Source of the DNA: Acidobacteriota bacterium
Lineage (GTDB): Bacteria > Acidobacteriota > Terriglobia > Acidiferrales > UBA7541
DNA length: 64,000 nt
NCBI GenBank assembly: GCA_016201285.1
Contig: JACQDE010000052.1
Location: forward strand, 60,699 to 124,698
Direction: 5' to 3'
Under the pieces are notes generated by a model, which searched no databases, was not told the origin of the DNA, and saw only the letters and a list, made by a program, of their open reading frames with translations. Of the stretch, positions 27,040-37,004 are shown piece after piece; position 1 is the first letter of the stretch; every line of letters begins with the position of its first letter. Position numbers and translations under genes: made by a program.

Positions 27040-28647
27040 TTGACCGAAAAGAAGCAGATCCTTAAGTCAGCTTCCATCATCACCCTCGTTACGATTGCCA
27101 GCCGTGTCTTCGGTTACTTTCGAGACCAGCGCATTGCTCTGCTTTTGGGAACCACACTCGCTGCCGATTCGTTTTTCCTCGCCTATCGAATTCCCAACCT
27201 GCTGCGACGGTTGGTCGGGGAAGGGTCGATGACAGCGTCGTTCATCCCCGTCTTCACCACCTACCTTACGGACAAGTCGAAGGAAGAAGTGTGGGACTTC
27301 GCGAACCGGCTGTTCTGGACGCTGGCGGTGGTGCTGGCGGTGCTGACCGGGCTGGGGATTCTGTTTTCGCCGGCGGTGATCCGCGTATTTACGTTTTTCG
27401 GCGAGGACCCGTCACATTGGGAACAGGCGATCCATCTGAACCGGATCGTGTTCCCGTACGTGTTTTTTATCGCGCTGGCGGCGCTGGCGATGGCCATCCT
27501 GAATTGCTTTCACGTGTTCGGGCTACCGGCAGCGACGCCGATTCTGCTGAACCTGTCGATCATTGTGTTCTCTGTGGGGATCGTCTGGCGGCAGTTCAAG
27601 GACCCGGCAGTGGCGCTGGCGGTGGGCGTGCTGGTGGGCGGGGCGATGCAATTCCTGGTGCAGGTGCCGGCGCTGGTTCGGCACGGGATGCGGTTCCGAT
27701 TCGGACTTTCGTTCCATCATCCAGGCGTGCGGTCGGTGGCGCGGCTGATGGTGCCGGGTTTTTTCGGCATCGGCATCTACCAGGTGAATTTTTTCGTGGA
27801 CACGATTTTCGCCACGGCGGCGAAGATGCCGCAGGGCAGCCTGACGGCGCTGTACCTGGCCGACCGGGTGATGGAGCTGGTGCTGGGCGGCTACGCGATT
27901 GCGGTCGCCACGGCCATCCTGCCGATGATGTCGAAGCAGGCGGCGTCGCACGACTTCGACAATCTGAAAAAGACGTTCGCGTTCTCGCTGCGCATCGTCT
28001 CGTACATCACGATCCCGGCGACCGTGGGGCTGATGGTGCTGCGGGAGCCGATTATCCGCGTGCTGTTCCAGCACGGGCAATTCAGCGCGGAGTCCACGGT
28101 GCTGACGGCGCGCGCGCTGCTGTATTACTCGCTCGGGCTGCCGGCGTTTGCGGCGATCAAGCTGATCGTGCCGGCATTCTATTCGACGCAGGACACGCGG
28201 ACGCCGGTAAAGGTCGCGGCCTATGCGCTGGGGTTGAACGCGGTGCTGAACTCGATTTTTCTGAAGTCGTTTTTCCAGACGTTTTATAACGGCGGGCCAG
28301 CGCTGGCGACTTCGGTTTCCGCGTATTTCAATTTTTTCATGCTATTCGTGATTTTCCGGCAGCGGTTCGGGCGGCTGGGAACATTCCAGATCCTGGTGTC
28401 GCTTTTCAAAATCGGGGTGTGCTCGACGGCGATGGGCGCGCTGTCTTACGCAATGCTGAAACTCTCGAGGTTCGAGACGTACACGCACTTCCTGCCGATG
28501 CTGCTGGTGCTCACGCTGATACTGGTGGCGGCGACGGCCGCCTTCATTGCTCTTTCGTGGGTGATGCGGTGCACCGAAGTCGAAGAGGTGTACGGCATTG
28601 CTACACGCAAGGACGAGCGCGCCGGAGTGCCGCGCGTGACGGAGTAA
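27040..28647 (+). CDS. murJ: Lipid II flippase MurJ (MviN)
   Basis: 535 residues, about 14 predicted membrane helices, MATE-like fold. It moves lipid II across the inner membrane for peptidoglycan synthesis. The N-terminus TEKKQILKSASIITLVTIAS precedes the conserved SRVFGYFRDQRIALLLGT and IPNLLRRLVGEGSMTASFIPVF. Later AFYSTQDTRTPVK is also family-typical. The start codon is TTG, preceded by a run of G about 11 nt upstream. xerD follows 5 nt after the stop. Confidence 0.95.
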   Translation: MTEKKQILKSASIITLVTIASRVFGYFRDQRIALLLGTTLAADSFFLAYRIPNLLRRLVGEGSMTASFIPVFTTYLTDKSKEEVWDFANRLFWTLAVVLAVLTGLGILFSPAVIRVFTFFGEDPSHWEQAIHLNRIVFPYVFFIALAALAMAILNCFHVFGLPAATPILLNLSIIVFSVGIVWRQFKDPAVALAVGVLVGGAMQFLVQVPALVRHGMRFRFGLSFHHPGVRSVARLMVPGFFGIGIYQVNFFVDTIFATAAKMPQGSLTALYLADRVMELVLGGYAIAVATAILPMMSKQAASHDFDNLKKTFAFSLRIVSYITIPATVGLMVLREPIIRVLFQHGQFSAESTVLTARALLYYSLGLPAFAAIKLIVPAFYSTQDTRTPVKVAAYALGLNAVLNSIFLKSFFQTFYNGGPALATSVSAYFNFFMLFVIFRQRFGRLGTFQILVSLFKIGVCSTAMGALSYAMLKLSRFETYTHFLPMLLVLTLILVAATAAFIALSWVMRCTEVEEVYGIATRKDERAGVPRVTE

Positions 28648-28652
28648 GGCCG

Positions 28653-29540
28653 GTGGAGAACGACATCCGAGCGTTCCTGAATTACGTGCGGGTCGAGAGA
28701 GGGCTATCGGACAACACGGTGGCGGCCTACGGGCGCGACCTGGCGAAGCTGGCGGCCTTCGCGAAGGCGCGTTCGCTGGGGACGCGAAGTTTTTGCCGGG
28801 ACGCCGTGGTGGAGTTCCTCGGCAGCCTGTACAAACAGGGGCTGAACGGCCGGAGCGTGGCGCGGCACCTGGTAACGCTGCGGAATTTCTTCCGCTACGC
28901 GCTGGCAGAACGCTGGATGAAAACGGACCCGACGCTGAACCTGGAGTCGCCGAAGTTCTGGAAGTCGCTGCCCGGATACCTGACGGTGGAGGAAGTGGAC
29001 CGGCTGCTGGCGCAGCCCGATTCGGCAACGCCGCTGGGACGGCGCGACAAAGCGCTGCTGGAGTTGCTCTACAGCACGGGCCTGCGCGTCTCCGAGTTGG
29101 TGGGAGTGCGCATCAGCGACATGGACATGCAGTCCGGCTGCCTGCGCTGCATTGGGAAGGGGAACAAGGAGCGGCTGGTGCCGGTAGGCAAGCAGGCCAT
29201 CGCGGCGGTGAGCGAATACCTGCGGGACGCGCGGCCGCGGCTGGTCGGAAGACGGAAGCCGGCGCCGTACGTGTTCCTGAACGCACGGGGCGGGAAGCTG
29301 AGCCGCGTCGGGTTCTGGAAGGTGCTGAAACAGTACGGGCGGCGCGCCGACTTGAAGAAGAAACTTTCGCCGCACAAATTGCGTCACAGCTTCGCCACGC
29401 ACCTGCTGGAGCGCGGGGCGGATCTGCGCTCGGTGCAGTTGATGCTGGGACATGCGGACATCTCGACGACACAGATTTACACGCACGTAATCCAGGAACG
29501 ATTGAAACAGGTTTATAAAGCGCACCACCCGCGCGCCTAG
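28653..29540 (+). CDS. xerD: Tyrosine recombinase XerD/XerC
   Basis: 295 residues from GTG 28653. The catalytic set is complete: Arg145 (STGLRVSEL), His241-x2-Arg244 (HKLRHSFATHLL), His267 (LMLGHADISTTQIY) and nucleophile Tyr276. The N-terminal SAM-like core-binding domain contains YVRVERGLSDNTVAAYGRDL. The length and lack of extra domains fit a housekeeping Xer recombinase (dimer resolution at dif) rather than an integron or phage integrase. XerD is favoured over XerC, but this cannot be settled here. Co-transcribed with murJ. Confidence 0.9.
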   Translation: MENDIRAFLNYVRVERGLSDNTVAAYGRDLAKLAAFAKARSLGTRSFCRDAVVEFLGSLYKQGLNGRSVARHLVTLRNFFRYALAERWMKTDPTLNLESPKFWKSLPGYLTVEEVDRLLAQPDSATPLGRRDKALLELLYSTGLRVSELVGVRISDMDMQSGCLRCIGKGNKERLVPVGKQAIAAVSEYLRDARPRLVGRRKPAPYVFLNARGGKLSRVGFWKVLKQYGRRADLKKKLSPHKLRHSFATHLLERGADLRSVQLMLGHADISTTQIYTHVIQERLKQVYKAHHPRA

Positions 29541-29593
29541 CGCGGCACCAAGCAGCAGCGGGCGCGCGGCGCGCCCGCCGGAAAAGGGGACTC

Positions 29594-31135
29594 ATGCCAG
29601 ACTATATGTTCCTGCTCGAAAGCCGGCTTTCGCCGGAGCAGCGCAACGCGCTCCAGGTGATGGCCGAGATCGCGCGCGCCGAGGCGCTGAATATCTATCT
29701 CACCGGGGGAGCGGTGCGCGACCTGATCTGCGGCGCCGCCATCCGCGACCTGGACATCACGGTGGAGGGCAACCCGGCGCGGATCGTCCGCGAACTGGAG
29801 AAGCACGGCGGGCGCACACTCGAGGAAAACGAGCGGCTGCGACATTACGAGGTGCTGCTGCCGGGCGGTGTGGAGGGGAGCGTGTCTGCCGCGCGGGAAG
29901 AAGTGTACGAGCGGCCGGGGGCGAAGCCGGAGACGCGCTGGTCCACGATTATCGAGGACCTGCGGCGGCGGGATTTTTCGCTGAACGCCATTGCCATCTC
30001 GCTGAACCTGGCGTCGCGCGGCCTGCTGCTGGACCCGACCAACGGGCTGGCCGACCTGGAGAAACGCGAAGTGCGGGCGCTCTCGATGCACAGCTTTACG
30101 AACAAGCCGGTGCGGCTGCTGCGCTCGCTGCGGTTCGCGGTGCGGATGACGTTCAAGCTGGAGGCGCGCACGGCGGACTGGTTCGCGCTGGCGAAGGAAC
30201 GCAAGCTGCACGAAACGCTCGAGGGCGAAGAGGTTGGAAGCGAACTGATGCAACTCGGGCGCGAAGAGAACCCCATCGCCATCCTGAAGGAATGGGCAAA
30301 GCACGGGCTGATCGGGGCGATCCATCCGCGGCTGGAGAAGCGCGCGCCGGATTACGAGAGCCTGGCGCGGCTGCTGAAGGTCCGGGAAGCCATGGCCGGA
30401 GCGGGCTACCGCACGTCGCTGTGGGCGCCCGTGCTCTACTACGTGCTGGGACGGCTGAAGGGGCGGGAGAGGTCGTCAGCGCTGCATCGTCTGGAATTCC
30501 GGACGAAGGCCATCGAGCGGATCACCGGCCTCGAATCGGAAGCCGAGAAAATCATCAAGATGCTGAAGGGGCGGAAGACGGGGGCGCCGCGGGAGACCTA
30601 CGCGTATCTCGAGACGGCGCCGTTGGAAATGCTGGCGTTCATCCAGACGGAATATTCGCAGCCGAAGGCGCTCGGGAAGATCAAGAATTTCCTCTACAAG
30701 TGGAAGCCGCTGCGGCAGACGCTGCCAGTGGCGGAGCTCGAGATGCTGGGCGTGGCGCGCGGGCCGCAGTTCGACAAGATCATCGAGGCGTTTTTCCAGT
30801 TGCAGCTTGAAGGCCGGGCGCGCAACCCGCAGGACCGCGTGCCAGCGCTGCGCAAACTGGCCGGCATCAAGGAACCCAAAAAACCGAAGCCTCCAAAAGA
30901 GGAGCCGAAGGCGAAAGGCAAAGCGGCGAAGACGGGAAAGGCGGCCGAGGGAGCGCCGGCAGAAGCGGCCAAAACGGCTGCGGCCCCCGCGGGCAAGCCG
31001 GGGAAGGCCGCGGCGCCGGTCAAGCAACCGGAAAAGGTTGTCCAGGCACCGGTCAAGAAGCCGGAAAAGACCGCAGTGAAAACGAAGCCCGCTCCAAAGA
31101 AAAAAGCGGCGCCGAAGAAAAACAAACGGCGCTGA
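29594..31135 (+). CDS. tRNA nucleotidyltransferase/poly(A) polymerase family protein with Lys/Ala/Pro-rich tail
   Basis: 513 residues. The head domain has the class II nucleotidyltransferase motifs: LTGGAVRDLICG and RDLDITVEG (metal-binding DxD) near residues 37-58, RRRDFSLNAIAI near 128, and the neck motif RLLRSLRFAVRM near 176. It would add CCA to tRNA or adenylate RNA. From about residue 430 to the end there is a low-complexity Lys/Ala/Pro tail with repeats such as KPEKT and AAPAGKPGKAAAP, like histone H1 or AlgP. Such a tail is not part of the normal enzyme and could bind nucleic acid. Confidence 0.85.
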   Translation: MPDYMFLLESRLSPEQRNALQVMAEIARAEALNIYLTGGAVRDLICGAAIRDLDITVEGNPARIVRELEKHGGRTLEENERLRHYEVLLPGGVEGSVSAAREEVYERPGAKPETRWSTIIEDLRRRDFSLNAIAISLNLASRGLLLDPTNGLADLEKREVRALSMHSFTNKPVRLLRSLRFAVRMTFKLEARTADWFALAKERKLHETLEGEEVGSELMQLGREENPIAILKEWAKHGLIGAIHPRLEKRAPDYESLARLLKVREAMAGAGYRTSLWAPVLYYVLGRLKGRERSSALHRLEFRTKAIERITGLESEAEKIIKMLKGRKTGAPRETYAYLETAPLEMLAFIQTEYSQPKALGKIKNFLYKWKPLRQTLPVAELEMLGVARGPQFDKIIEAFFQLQLEGRARNPQDRVPALRKLAGIKEPKKPKPPKEEPKAKGKAAKTGKAAEGAPAEAAKTAAAPAGKPGKAAAPVKQPEKVVQAPVKKPEKTAVKTKPAPKKKAAPKKNKRR

Positions 31136-31230
31136 GCGAACGCGACTGTTTCTTCCGCGCGCCGTGAAGAACGACAAAAGGTTTCCCCGCGTTTTGCACC
31201 GCCGCGCATCGCGTCGTGCCCGCCAAGTTC

Positions 31231-31239
31231 TGCTAGAAT
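31231..31239 (+). promoter_or_regulatory. Extended -10 (TGC-TAGAAT) before dnaE
   Basis: TGCTAGAAT ends 9 nt before the ATG at 31249, so the leader would be only a few nucleotides. Confidence 0.45.
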
Positions 31240-31248
31240 GTGTCGGAC

Positions 31249-34200
31249 ATGGCGGACCCGAGCTTCGTACATCTCCATCTGCACACCGACTACAGTCTTC
31301 TCGACGGGGCCTGTGACATCACATCGCTGGTGGAGGAAGCGGCGCGGCGGAAAATGCCGGCGGTGGCGGTGACCGACCACGGGAACCTGTTTGCGGCGGC
31401 GAATTTCTTCCACGAGGCGACGACGCGCGGGGTGAAGCCCATCATCGGCTGCGAAGTGTACGTCGCGCCGGGGAGCCGCCACGAGCGGGGCACCGCTGAC
31501 CCCGATTCGCCGCAAGCCGGCACGGGACGGACGAACCACCTGGTGCTGCTGTGCGAGACGAACGAGGGCTACCGCAACCTGCTGAAGCTGGTTAGCTCGG
31601 GCTTCCTCGAAGGCTTCTACTACCGACCACGAATTGACTACGAACTGCTGGCACAGCACAGCCGCGGGCTGATTGCGCTTTCGGCGTGCCTGCGAGGCGC
31701 TGTCTCCGACGCGCTGCTTGCCGAAGAGTACGAGCGCGCTCGTGTCAACGCGCACCGGCTGCAGGACATTTTCGGCAAAAACAATTTTTTCCTGGAACTT
31801 CAGGATCAGGGCATCGACGTGGAGAAGCGCGTGAACCGGGAGATGGTGCGGCTCTCGCGCGAATCCGGCATCCCGCTGGTGGTGACGAATGACTGCCACT
31901 ACCTGACGCGCGAGGACGCGCGGGCGCAGGAAGTGTTGCTGTGCATCCAGACGGGGAAAACGATCTCCGAACCGAACCGGATGAAGTTCCCCACCGACCA
32001 GTTTTACTTCAAGACGGCGGCGGAGATGGCGCAGGTGTTCGGGGAGCTGCCGGACGCGCTCGAGCGCACGGCGGCGATTGCTGAACGCTGCAGCATGAAG
32101 ATCGAGCGCGTGGCGAACCCGTTTCCGGAATTCAAAGTGCCGGAAGGATGGACCACCGACACGTACTTCGAGAAGGTGGCGAGCGAGGGGTTTGCCGCGC
32201 GCATGCCGCACCTGGAGCAACAGCACACGGAGGGGCGCCTGCGGCATTCGCTGGCGGAGTACGAGGCGCGGCTGGCGTTTGAAATCGAGATGATCAAGAA
32301 GATGCGGTTCGCGGGGTACTTCCTGATCGTCGCGGACTTCATCCACTACGCGCGGGCGCAAGGGGTGCCGGTGGGGCCGGGGCGCGGGTCGGCGGCGGGG
32401 AGCCTGGTGAGCTACGCGCTGCAGATCACGGACGTGGACCCCTTGCGGTACGGCCTGCTGTTCGAGCGGTTCCTGAACCCCGAGCGCATCTCGATGCCGG
32501 ACATTGATATTGACTTCTGCATGAGGCGGCGGGGCGAAGTGATCGAGTACGTGACGCGGACGTACGGGCGGGAGAACGTGGCGCAGATCATCACGTTCGG
32601 GACGATGGCGGCCAAAGCGGCGATCAAGGACGTGGGCCGGGCCATGGACCTGCCGTTCGGGGAGGTGGACCGGCTGGCGAAGATGGTGCCCGCGGAGATC
32701 AACATCGAACTGGAAGACGCGCTGAAGAAGGCGCCGCAACTGCGGAGCGCCATCGAGAAGGACGAGCGGTTCAAGGAGCTGATGGATATTGCGAAGCGGC
32801 TGGAGGGGTTTGCGCGGCACGCCTCGACGCACGCCGCCGGGGTGGTGATCTCGCCGCAGCCGCTGACGGAGATCGTGCCACTGTACCGCACCAACCGCGA
32901 GGAAATTACGACGCAGTACGACATGAACGCGCTCGAGCGCATCGGGCTGCTGAAGATGGATTTCCTCGGACTGACCACGCTGACTGTGCTGCACGACACG
33001 GTGCAACTGGTGGAGCAGAACCGCGGACAGAAGATCGCCCCGGACAGCCTGCCGCTGGACGACGAGAAGACGTACCAACTGTTCGGGCGCGGGGAGACCA
33101 GCGGCATCTTCCAGTTTGAGTCGCATGGGATGCGGGACATCCTGCGGCGGTATCAGCCCTCGCGGCTCGAAGACCTGACTGCGCTGAACGCGCTGTACCG
33201 GCCGGGGCCCATCCAGGGCGGCATGATTGCCGACTTCATCGAGCGAAAGCATGGGGAAAGGCCAGTGACGTACGTGCATCCTCAGCTAAGGGAAATCCTG
33301 GAAGAGACGTATGGCGTCATCCTGTATCAGGAGCAGGTGATGCAAATCGCCAACCGGCTGGCGGGCTATTCGCTGGGCGAAGCAGACATCCTTCGCCGGG
33401 CCATGGGCAAAAAGAAGAAAGAGGAAATGGCCAACCAGCGCAAAAAATTCATGGCCGGCTGCCTCGCGCACAAGGTCCCCGAGAAAAAAGCCGACAAAAT
33501 CTTCAATCTGATGGAGGAGTTCGCCGGCTACGGGTTCAACAAGTCGCACTCCTGCGCCTACGCGCTGCTGGCCTACCAGACGGCGTACCTGAAAACGCAT
33601 TATCCGGTAGAGTTCATGGCGGCGATGCTGACGTCGGAAACCGGGAACATGGACAAGGTGGTGAAGTACATCCACGAGGCGCGGGGGATGGGCATCATCG
33701 TGCTGCCGCCGGACGTGAACACCAGCGACCTGAACTTTACGCCGACGGGAGAGCAGATCCGGTTCGGGCTGAGCGCGATCAAGAACGTCGGGGAAAACAC
33801 GGTGAAGGGAATCCTGGAAGCGCGCGAGCGGCTGGGCCGATTCACATCCCCGTTCCAGTTCTGCGAGGAAATTGATTCGCGGCTGATCAACCGGCGGGTG
33901 CTGGAAAGCCTGATCAAGTCCGGGGCGATGGATTCGCTGGGGGCGCGCCGGGCGCAGTTGAGCGCGGTGATTGACCGGGCGATGGAGCGCGGGCAGAAGC
34001 TGCAACGGCAGGCCACGAGCGGGCAGCACGGACTGTTCGGCGGCGGGTCAGAGCCAGCCCGGCCGTTCTCGGAGACGCTGCCGGACGTGGAAGAGTGGCC
34101 GGAGGACGAGCTGCTGGCGGCGGAGTTTGCGACGATCGGCTTTTACATTTCCGGGCACCCGTTGGCGAAGCACGCGGGGCGGCTGAAGGAGTTGAACGTC

Positions 34201-34731
34201 ACGGAGCTGGCAGGGCTGGAAGGGAAGAGCAACAACGGGGACATCATCGTGGCGGGGATCATCGTGGGCCTGCGGCCAATGCGGTCGAAGAAGGGCGGGC
34301 GGTGGGCCATCATTTCGCTCCAGGACATGACAGGGAATGCGGAAGTGCTGGCGTTTCCGGAAGCGTTCGGACGGCTGGAGCCGCTGCTGAAATCGAATGC
34401 GCGGCTGCTGATCAAAGGACGGATCAGCGTGGAGGACGCGGGCACGCGGGTGATTCTTTCCGATGCGCGGCCGCTCGAGGAAGTGACTGAAGCGGCGCCG
34501 AAACTGCTGCGGGTGCGTGTGGACCTGACGAGTTTCGACGAGTCCATCCTGGACCGGCTGGAAGAGATCTTCGACCGCAAGCCGGGACAGTGCCGGGTGG
34601 CGTTCGAGTTGTTGCGTCCGGACGGCGAGGTGGCGGAGTTGCAGACCGATCGGCGGGTGCGTCCGGACAAGGACTTGGTTCTGGAAATTCAGGAACTCTG
34701 CGGCGCTGACGCGGTGGAGGTCCTGCGCTAG
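31249..34731 (+). CDS. dnaE: DNA polymerase III subunit alpha
   Basis: 1160 residues, the DnaE1 length. PHP domain at the N-terminus ([16 protein letters not shown]), the polymerase active-site acidic motif [14 protein letters not shown] near residue 416, [15 protein letters not shown], the finger/thumb region with [29 protein letters not shown], HhH and an OB-fold ([12 protein letters not shown]) near residue 1000. I use ATG 31249; a GTG at 31240 lies within the putative promoter. accA begins 14 nt after the stop. Confidence 0.97.
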   Translation: MADPSFVHLHLHTDYSLLDGACDITSLVEEAARRKMPAVAVTDHGNLFAAANFFHEATTRGVKPIIGCEVYVAPGSRHERGTADPDSPQAGTGRTNHLVLLCETNEGYRNLLKLVSSGFLEGFYYRPRIDYELLAQHSRGLIALSACLRGAVSDALLAEEYERARVNAHRLQDIFGKNNFFLELQDQGIDVEKRVNREMVRLSRESGIPLVVTNDCHYLTREDARAQEVLLCIQTGKTISEPNRMKFPTDQFYFKTAAEMAQVFGELPDALERTAAIAERCSMKIERVANPFPEFKVPEGWTTDTYFEKVASEGFAARMPHLEQQHTEGRLRHSLAEYEARLAFEIEMIKKMRFAGYFLIVADFIHYARAQGVPVGPGRGSAAGSLVSYALQITDVDPLRYGLLFERFLNPERISMPDIDIDFCMRRRGEVIEYVTRTYGRENVAQIITFGTMAAKAAIKDVGRAMDLPFGEVDRLAKMVPAEINIELEDALKKAPQLRSAIEKDERFKELMDIAKRLEGFARHASTHAAGVVISPQPLTEIVPLYRTNREEITTQYDMNALERIGLLKMDFLGLTTLTVLHDTVQLVEQNRGQKIAPDSLPLDDEKTYQLFGRGETSGIFQFESHGMRDILRRYQPSRLEDLTALNALYRPGPIQGGMIADFIERKHGERPVTYVHPQLREILEETYGVILYQEQVMQIANRLAGYSLGEADILRRAMGKKKKEEMANQRKKFMAGCLAHKVPEKKADKIFNLMEEFAGYGFNKSHSCAYALLAYQTAYLKTHYPVEFMAAMLTSETGNMDKVVKYIHEARGMGIIVLPPDVNTSDLNFTPTGEQIRFGLSAIKNVGENTVKGILEARERLGRFTSPFQFCEEIDSRLINRRVLESLIKSGAMDSLGARRAQLSAVIDRAMERGQKLQRQATSGQHGLFGGGSEPARPFSETLPDVEEWPEDELLAAEFATIGFYISGHPLAKHAGRLKELNVTELAGLEGKSNNGDIIVAGIIVGLRPMRSKKGGRWAIISLQDMTGNAEVLAFPEAFGRLEPLLKSNARLLIKGRISVEDAGTRVILSDARPLEEVTEAAPKLLRVRVDLTSFDESILDRLEEIFDRKPGQCRVAFELLRPDGEVAELQTDRRVRPDKDLVLEIQELCGADAVEVLR

Positions 34732-34734
34732 AAT
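34729..34734 (+). promoter_or_regulatory. Possible -10 box (TAGAAT) for accA
   Basis: TAGAAT overlaps the dnaE stop codon and ends 11 nt before the accA ATG. Confidence 0.3.
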
Positions 34735-34745
34735 CATTGCCCCCT

Positions 34746-35690
34746 ATGGACGCCATCCGGAAAAAACGAGAGATTGACCGCCTCGAGAAGGACGTCGAGG
34801 AGTTGCGACGGCTGGCCAGCAAGGGGTCGGACGAAGAGCTGGAGCGGCTGCACCGCGAGGTCGAGGAACTGAAGCGGGAATTTTACCGGCACCTCGGGGC
34901 CTGGCAGCGGACGCAACTGGCGCGCCATGCGCACCGGCCGTACACGCTCGACTACATCAACATGCTGTTCGAGGAGTGGTGCGAGCTGCACGGGGAACGC
35001 GGGTTCGCAGACGACCCAGCCATCGTGGCGGGCCTGGCGCGATTTCACGGGCAGGCGTGCGTCGTGGTGGGACACCAGAAGGGACGCGACACCAAGCAAA
35101 AGGTGCTGCGCAACTTCGGAATGCCCAAGCCGGAAGGCTACCGGAAAGCGCTGCGCGTGATGCAGCTCGCAGCAAAATTCCGGCGGCCGATTTTCACCTT
35201 CGTGGACACGCCGGGCGCGTATCCCGGCATGGATGCCGAGGAGCGCGGCCAGGCCGAAGCGATCGCCCGCAACCTGCGAGAGATGGCGCGGCTGCCGGTG
35301 CCGATCATCGTGACGATTACCGGGGAAGGCGGGTCCGGAGGCGCGCTGGCGATCGCCGTGGGTGACCGCGTGAACATGCTGGAGAATTCGATCTACTCGG
35401 TAATCTCGCCGGAGGGCTGCGCCTCGATTATGTGGCGCGAAGCGGCGCGGGCGGAGGAAGCGGCGAACGCATTGAAGATCACCGCGCACGACTTACTGCA
35501 AATTGGCATCGTGGACGAGATTGTGCCGGAGCCGGAAGGCGGCGCGCACCACGACCCGGAAGGCGCGGCGCGGCTGCTGGAGCCGGTGCTGGCGCGCACG
35601 CTCGAAGAGCTGCTGCCCCAGCCGCCGGAGAAGCTATTGAAAGCCCGCTACGAGAAGTTCCGCCGCATGGGCCAGAACGTCATCTCCTGA
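34746..35690 (+). CDS. accA: Acetyl-CoA carboxylase carboxyltransferase subunit alpha
   Basis: 314 residues. With AccD it transfers CO2 from carboxybiotin to acetyl-CoA in fatty acid synthesis. Crotonase-fold carboxyltransferase motifs: [75 protein letters not shown] and [14 protein letters not shown] 34746 is used; a TTG three codons upstream is less likely. accD is not in the window. Confidence 0.96.
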   Translation: MDAIRKKREIDRLEKDVEELRRLASKGSDEELERLHREVEELKREFYRHLGAWQRTQLARHAHRPYTLDYINMLFEEWCELHGERGFADDPAIVAGLARFHGQACVVVGHQKGRDTKQKVLRNFGMPKPEGYRKALRVMQLAAKFRRPIFTFVDTPGAYPGMDAEERGQAEAIARNLREMARLPVPIIVTITGEGGSGGALAIAVGDRVNMLENSIYSVISPEGCASIMWREAARAEEAANALKITAHDLLQIGIVDEIVPEPEGGAHHDPEGAARLLEPVLARTLEELLPQPPEKLLKARYEKFRRMGQNVIS

Positions 35691-35763
35691 AGCCCCGCCA
35701 AGAAACATTTCTCCCGCGCTTGCGTATCCTTACATAGTGGTGCGGTTCCGATGCGGAGGGTCT

Positions 35764-36243
35764 ATGTATTGCGAACACTGCGGGGCCCAGATCCCGGCAG
35801 ACGCGCGGTTTTGCGCCGGGTGCGGGAGATCGTTCCAACCGGGCGTGGCGCGGCCGAGCGAAGGGCGGGTGAATCGGCATCTGAGACTGGTGGGAGTGCT
35901 CTGGCTGGCGCTGGGAGGGCTGCGGCTGGCCGGGGCGGCGGCCGTTTACCTGGTCGGCAAACTCTTCCTCGTGCACATCCCAATTCCGTTCATGCCGGAG
36001 AGATTCCTGGGGGGCGTGATGACGTTTGTTGCGTCATTCCTGCTGCTGAAGGCGATCCTGGCGTTCGTGGCCGGGTGGGGCCTGTTGGAGCACGAGGCGT
36101 GGGCCAGAATGTTGACGCTGGTGCTCGGCTTCCTGGCGCTGCTGGCGCCGCCGTTCGGCACGGCGCTGGGCGTCTACACGCTGTGGGTGCTGCTACCGGA
36201 GCAGTCGGAGCGAGAGTACCGGACGCTGGCGCAGACCGCGTAA
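35764..36243 (+). CDS. Zinc-ribbon membrane protein
   Basis: 159 residues from ATG 35764 (the extended frame adds nine unlikely residues). The N-terminal zinc ribbon YCEHCGAQIPADARFCAGCG has four Cys in two CxxC pairs, followed by three or four hydrophobic helices. The zinc-ribbon-plus-TM layout is common in Acidobacteria; function is unknown. Starts 73 nt after accA. Confidence 0.75.
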   Translation: MYCEHCGAQIPADARFCAGCGRSFQPGVARPSEGRVNRHLRLVGVLWLALGGLRLAGAAAVYLVGKLFLVHIPIPFMPERFLGGVMTFVASFLLLKAILAFVAGWGLLEHEAWARMLTLVLGFLALLAPPFGTALGVYTLWVLLPEQSEREYRTLAQTA

Positions 36244-36354
36244 GGCGTATCTCTTACGACCCGGCGCGGCGGGCGGGGATTGCCCGACGCTGCGGGCTGC
36301 TTTAGCCTTAACCCTGTCCGGCGATGATCGTCTGCAACCGGGCGGGCTGAAGGC

Positions 36355-36657
36355 ATGTCGTCCATCTACCGCCATTACGAACGCCTGGTGGAAATTACCA
36401 TTCGGGGCAAGAAGTTTCAGGTGCCCGAGAAAAACTCTCTCCTGCGCTGCTTTCAGTTCATCAGCCCGGAAACCATCCCCTACGGCCGCTTCTGCTGGAA
36501 CCAGGAATGCCAGTATTGCCGGATCACCTGCCGCCTGCCGGATGACGACAAGCCGCACGAGATGCTGGCCTGCAAGTTTCTGGTAATGCCGGGCGTGATC
36601 ATCACGGAGATGACGCCAGAACTCCTTTGGTGCTTGAAGGCGAAACTAGCGGAGTGA
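36355..36657 (+). CDS. Small [2Fe-2S] ferredoxin-like protein
   Basis: 100 residues. EITIRGKKFQVPEKNSLLRC at the N-terminus, then FCWNQECQYCRITC gives C-x4-C-x2-C, with a further Cys in MLACKF. This is the plant-type ferredoxin pattern seen in the N-terminal domains of NADH dehydrogenase and hydrogenase subunits (HoxU/NuoG-type). It is a stand-alone electron carrier or a sensor; its redox partner is not evident. Confidence 0.75.
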   Translation: MSSIYRHYERLVEITIRGKKFQVPEKNSLLRCFQFISPETIPYGRFCWNQECQYCRITCRLPDDDKPHEMLACKFLVMPGVIITEMTPELLWCLKAKLAE

Positions 36658-37004
36658 GGGTTCCCTGCTTCCCCCGCGCAATGATTCCACAGCAACTTTC
36701 TTTCGCGTGCCGGGTTGACACAGGTGACGTGAGCCCTGTCTCTACCTGAGCAGGGAAGGAGAGAAGCGGGCCGCTGTCCGTGCGGGCGTCTCTGGCGCTC
36801 GCGTGAACAGTCGAGCCCAGGCCGGGGTTTCCTCTCGCCCCCAATCCTCCATGGGACAGCCGGCCGACTTTGAAGGGCGCCCACTAGCCCGGACGCCCTT
36901 CAAGTTTCTTGGGAGGCATCGGAATCAGAGGGGCCGGACGCGGGGCACGCGTTGACGGGGGCGCTCCAGTCCAGTACGATGCTGCTGTTCCCGAAAGCAC
37001 TTCC
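36658..37004. other. 347-bp region without a protein gene; possible structured RNA
   Basis: No convincing frame on either strand. It starts after the ferredoxin gene; TTGACA occurs at 36715-36720 but lacks a good -10. From about 36738 to 36840 the plus strand can form a long imperfect stem (GGAGAG with CTCTC, GGGCC with GGCC), followed by the strong hairpin at 36871-36902. The layout resembles a short non-coding RNA with its own 3' hairpin, but I could not match it to a known family (riboswitch, 6S, SRP). Confidence 0.3.
36871..36902 (+). terminator. Strong hairpin (TGAAGGGCG ... CGCCCTTCA)
   Basis: Perfect 9-bp stem with a 14-nt loop that can pair further (GCCC/GG), followed by AGTTTCTT. 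It is a plausible terminator of a transcript from upstream, or an attenuator before the gene at 37005. Confidence 0.55.

Noticed and set aside
27040..27042. Frameshift or missing ATG in murJ
   Set aside because: The frame is intact and the TTG start aligns with the family N-terminus.
28653..29540. Integrase of a mobile element
   Set aside because: The gene is linked to murJ, has Xer length and no attachment site or cargo genes nearby; a housekeeping Xer recombinase is simpler.
36740..36840. Possible known riboswitch or 6S RNA (GGAGAG, AAGCGGGCC similarities)
   Set aside because: Diagnostic conserved cores of glycine, cobalamin and 6S RNAs could not be found, so it is kept only as an unnamed candidate.
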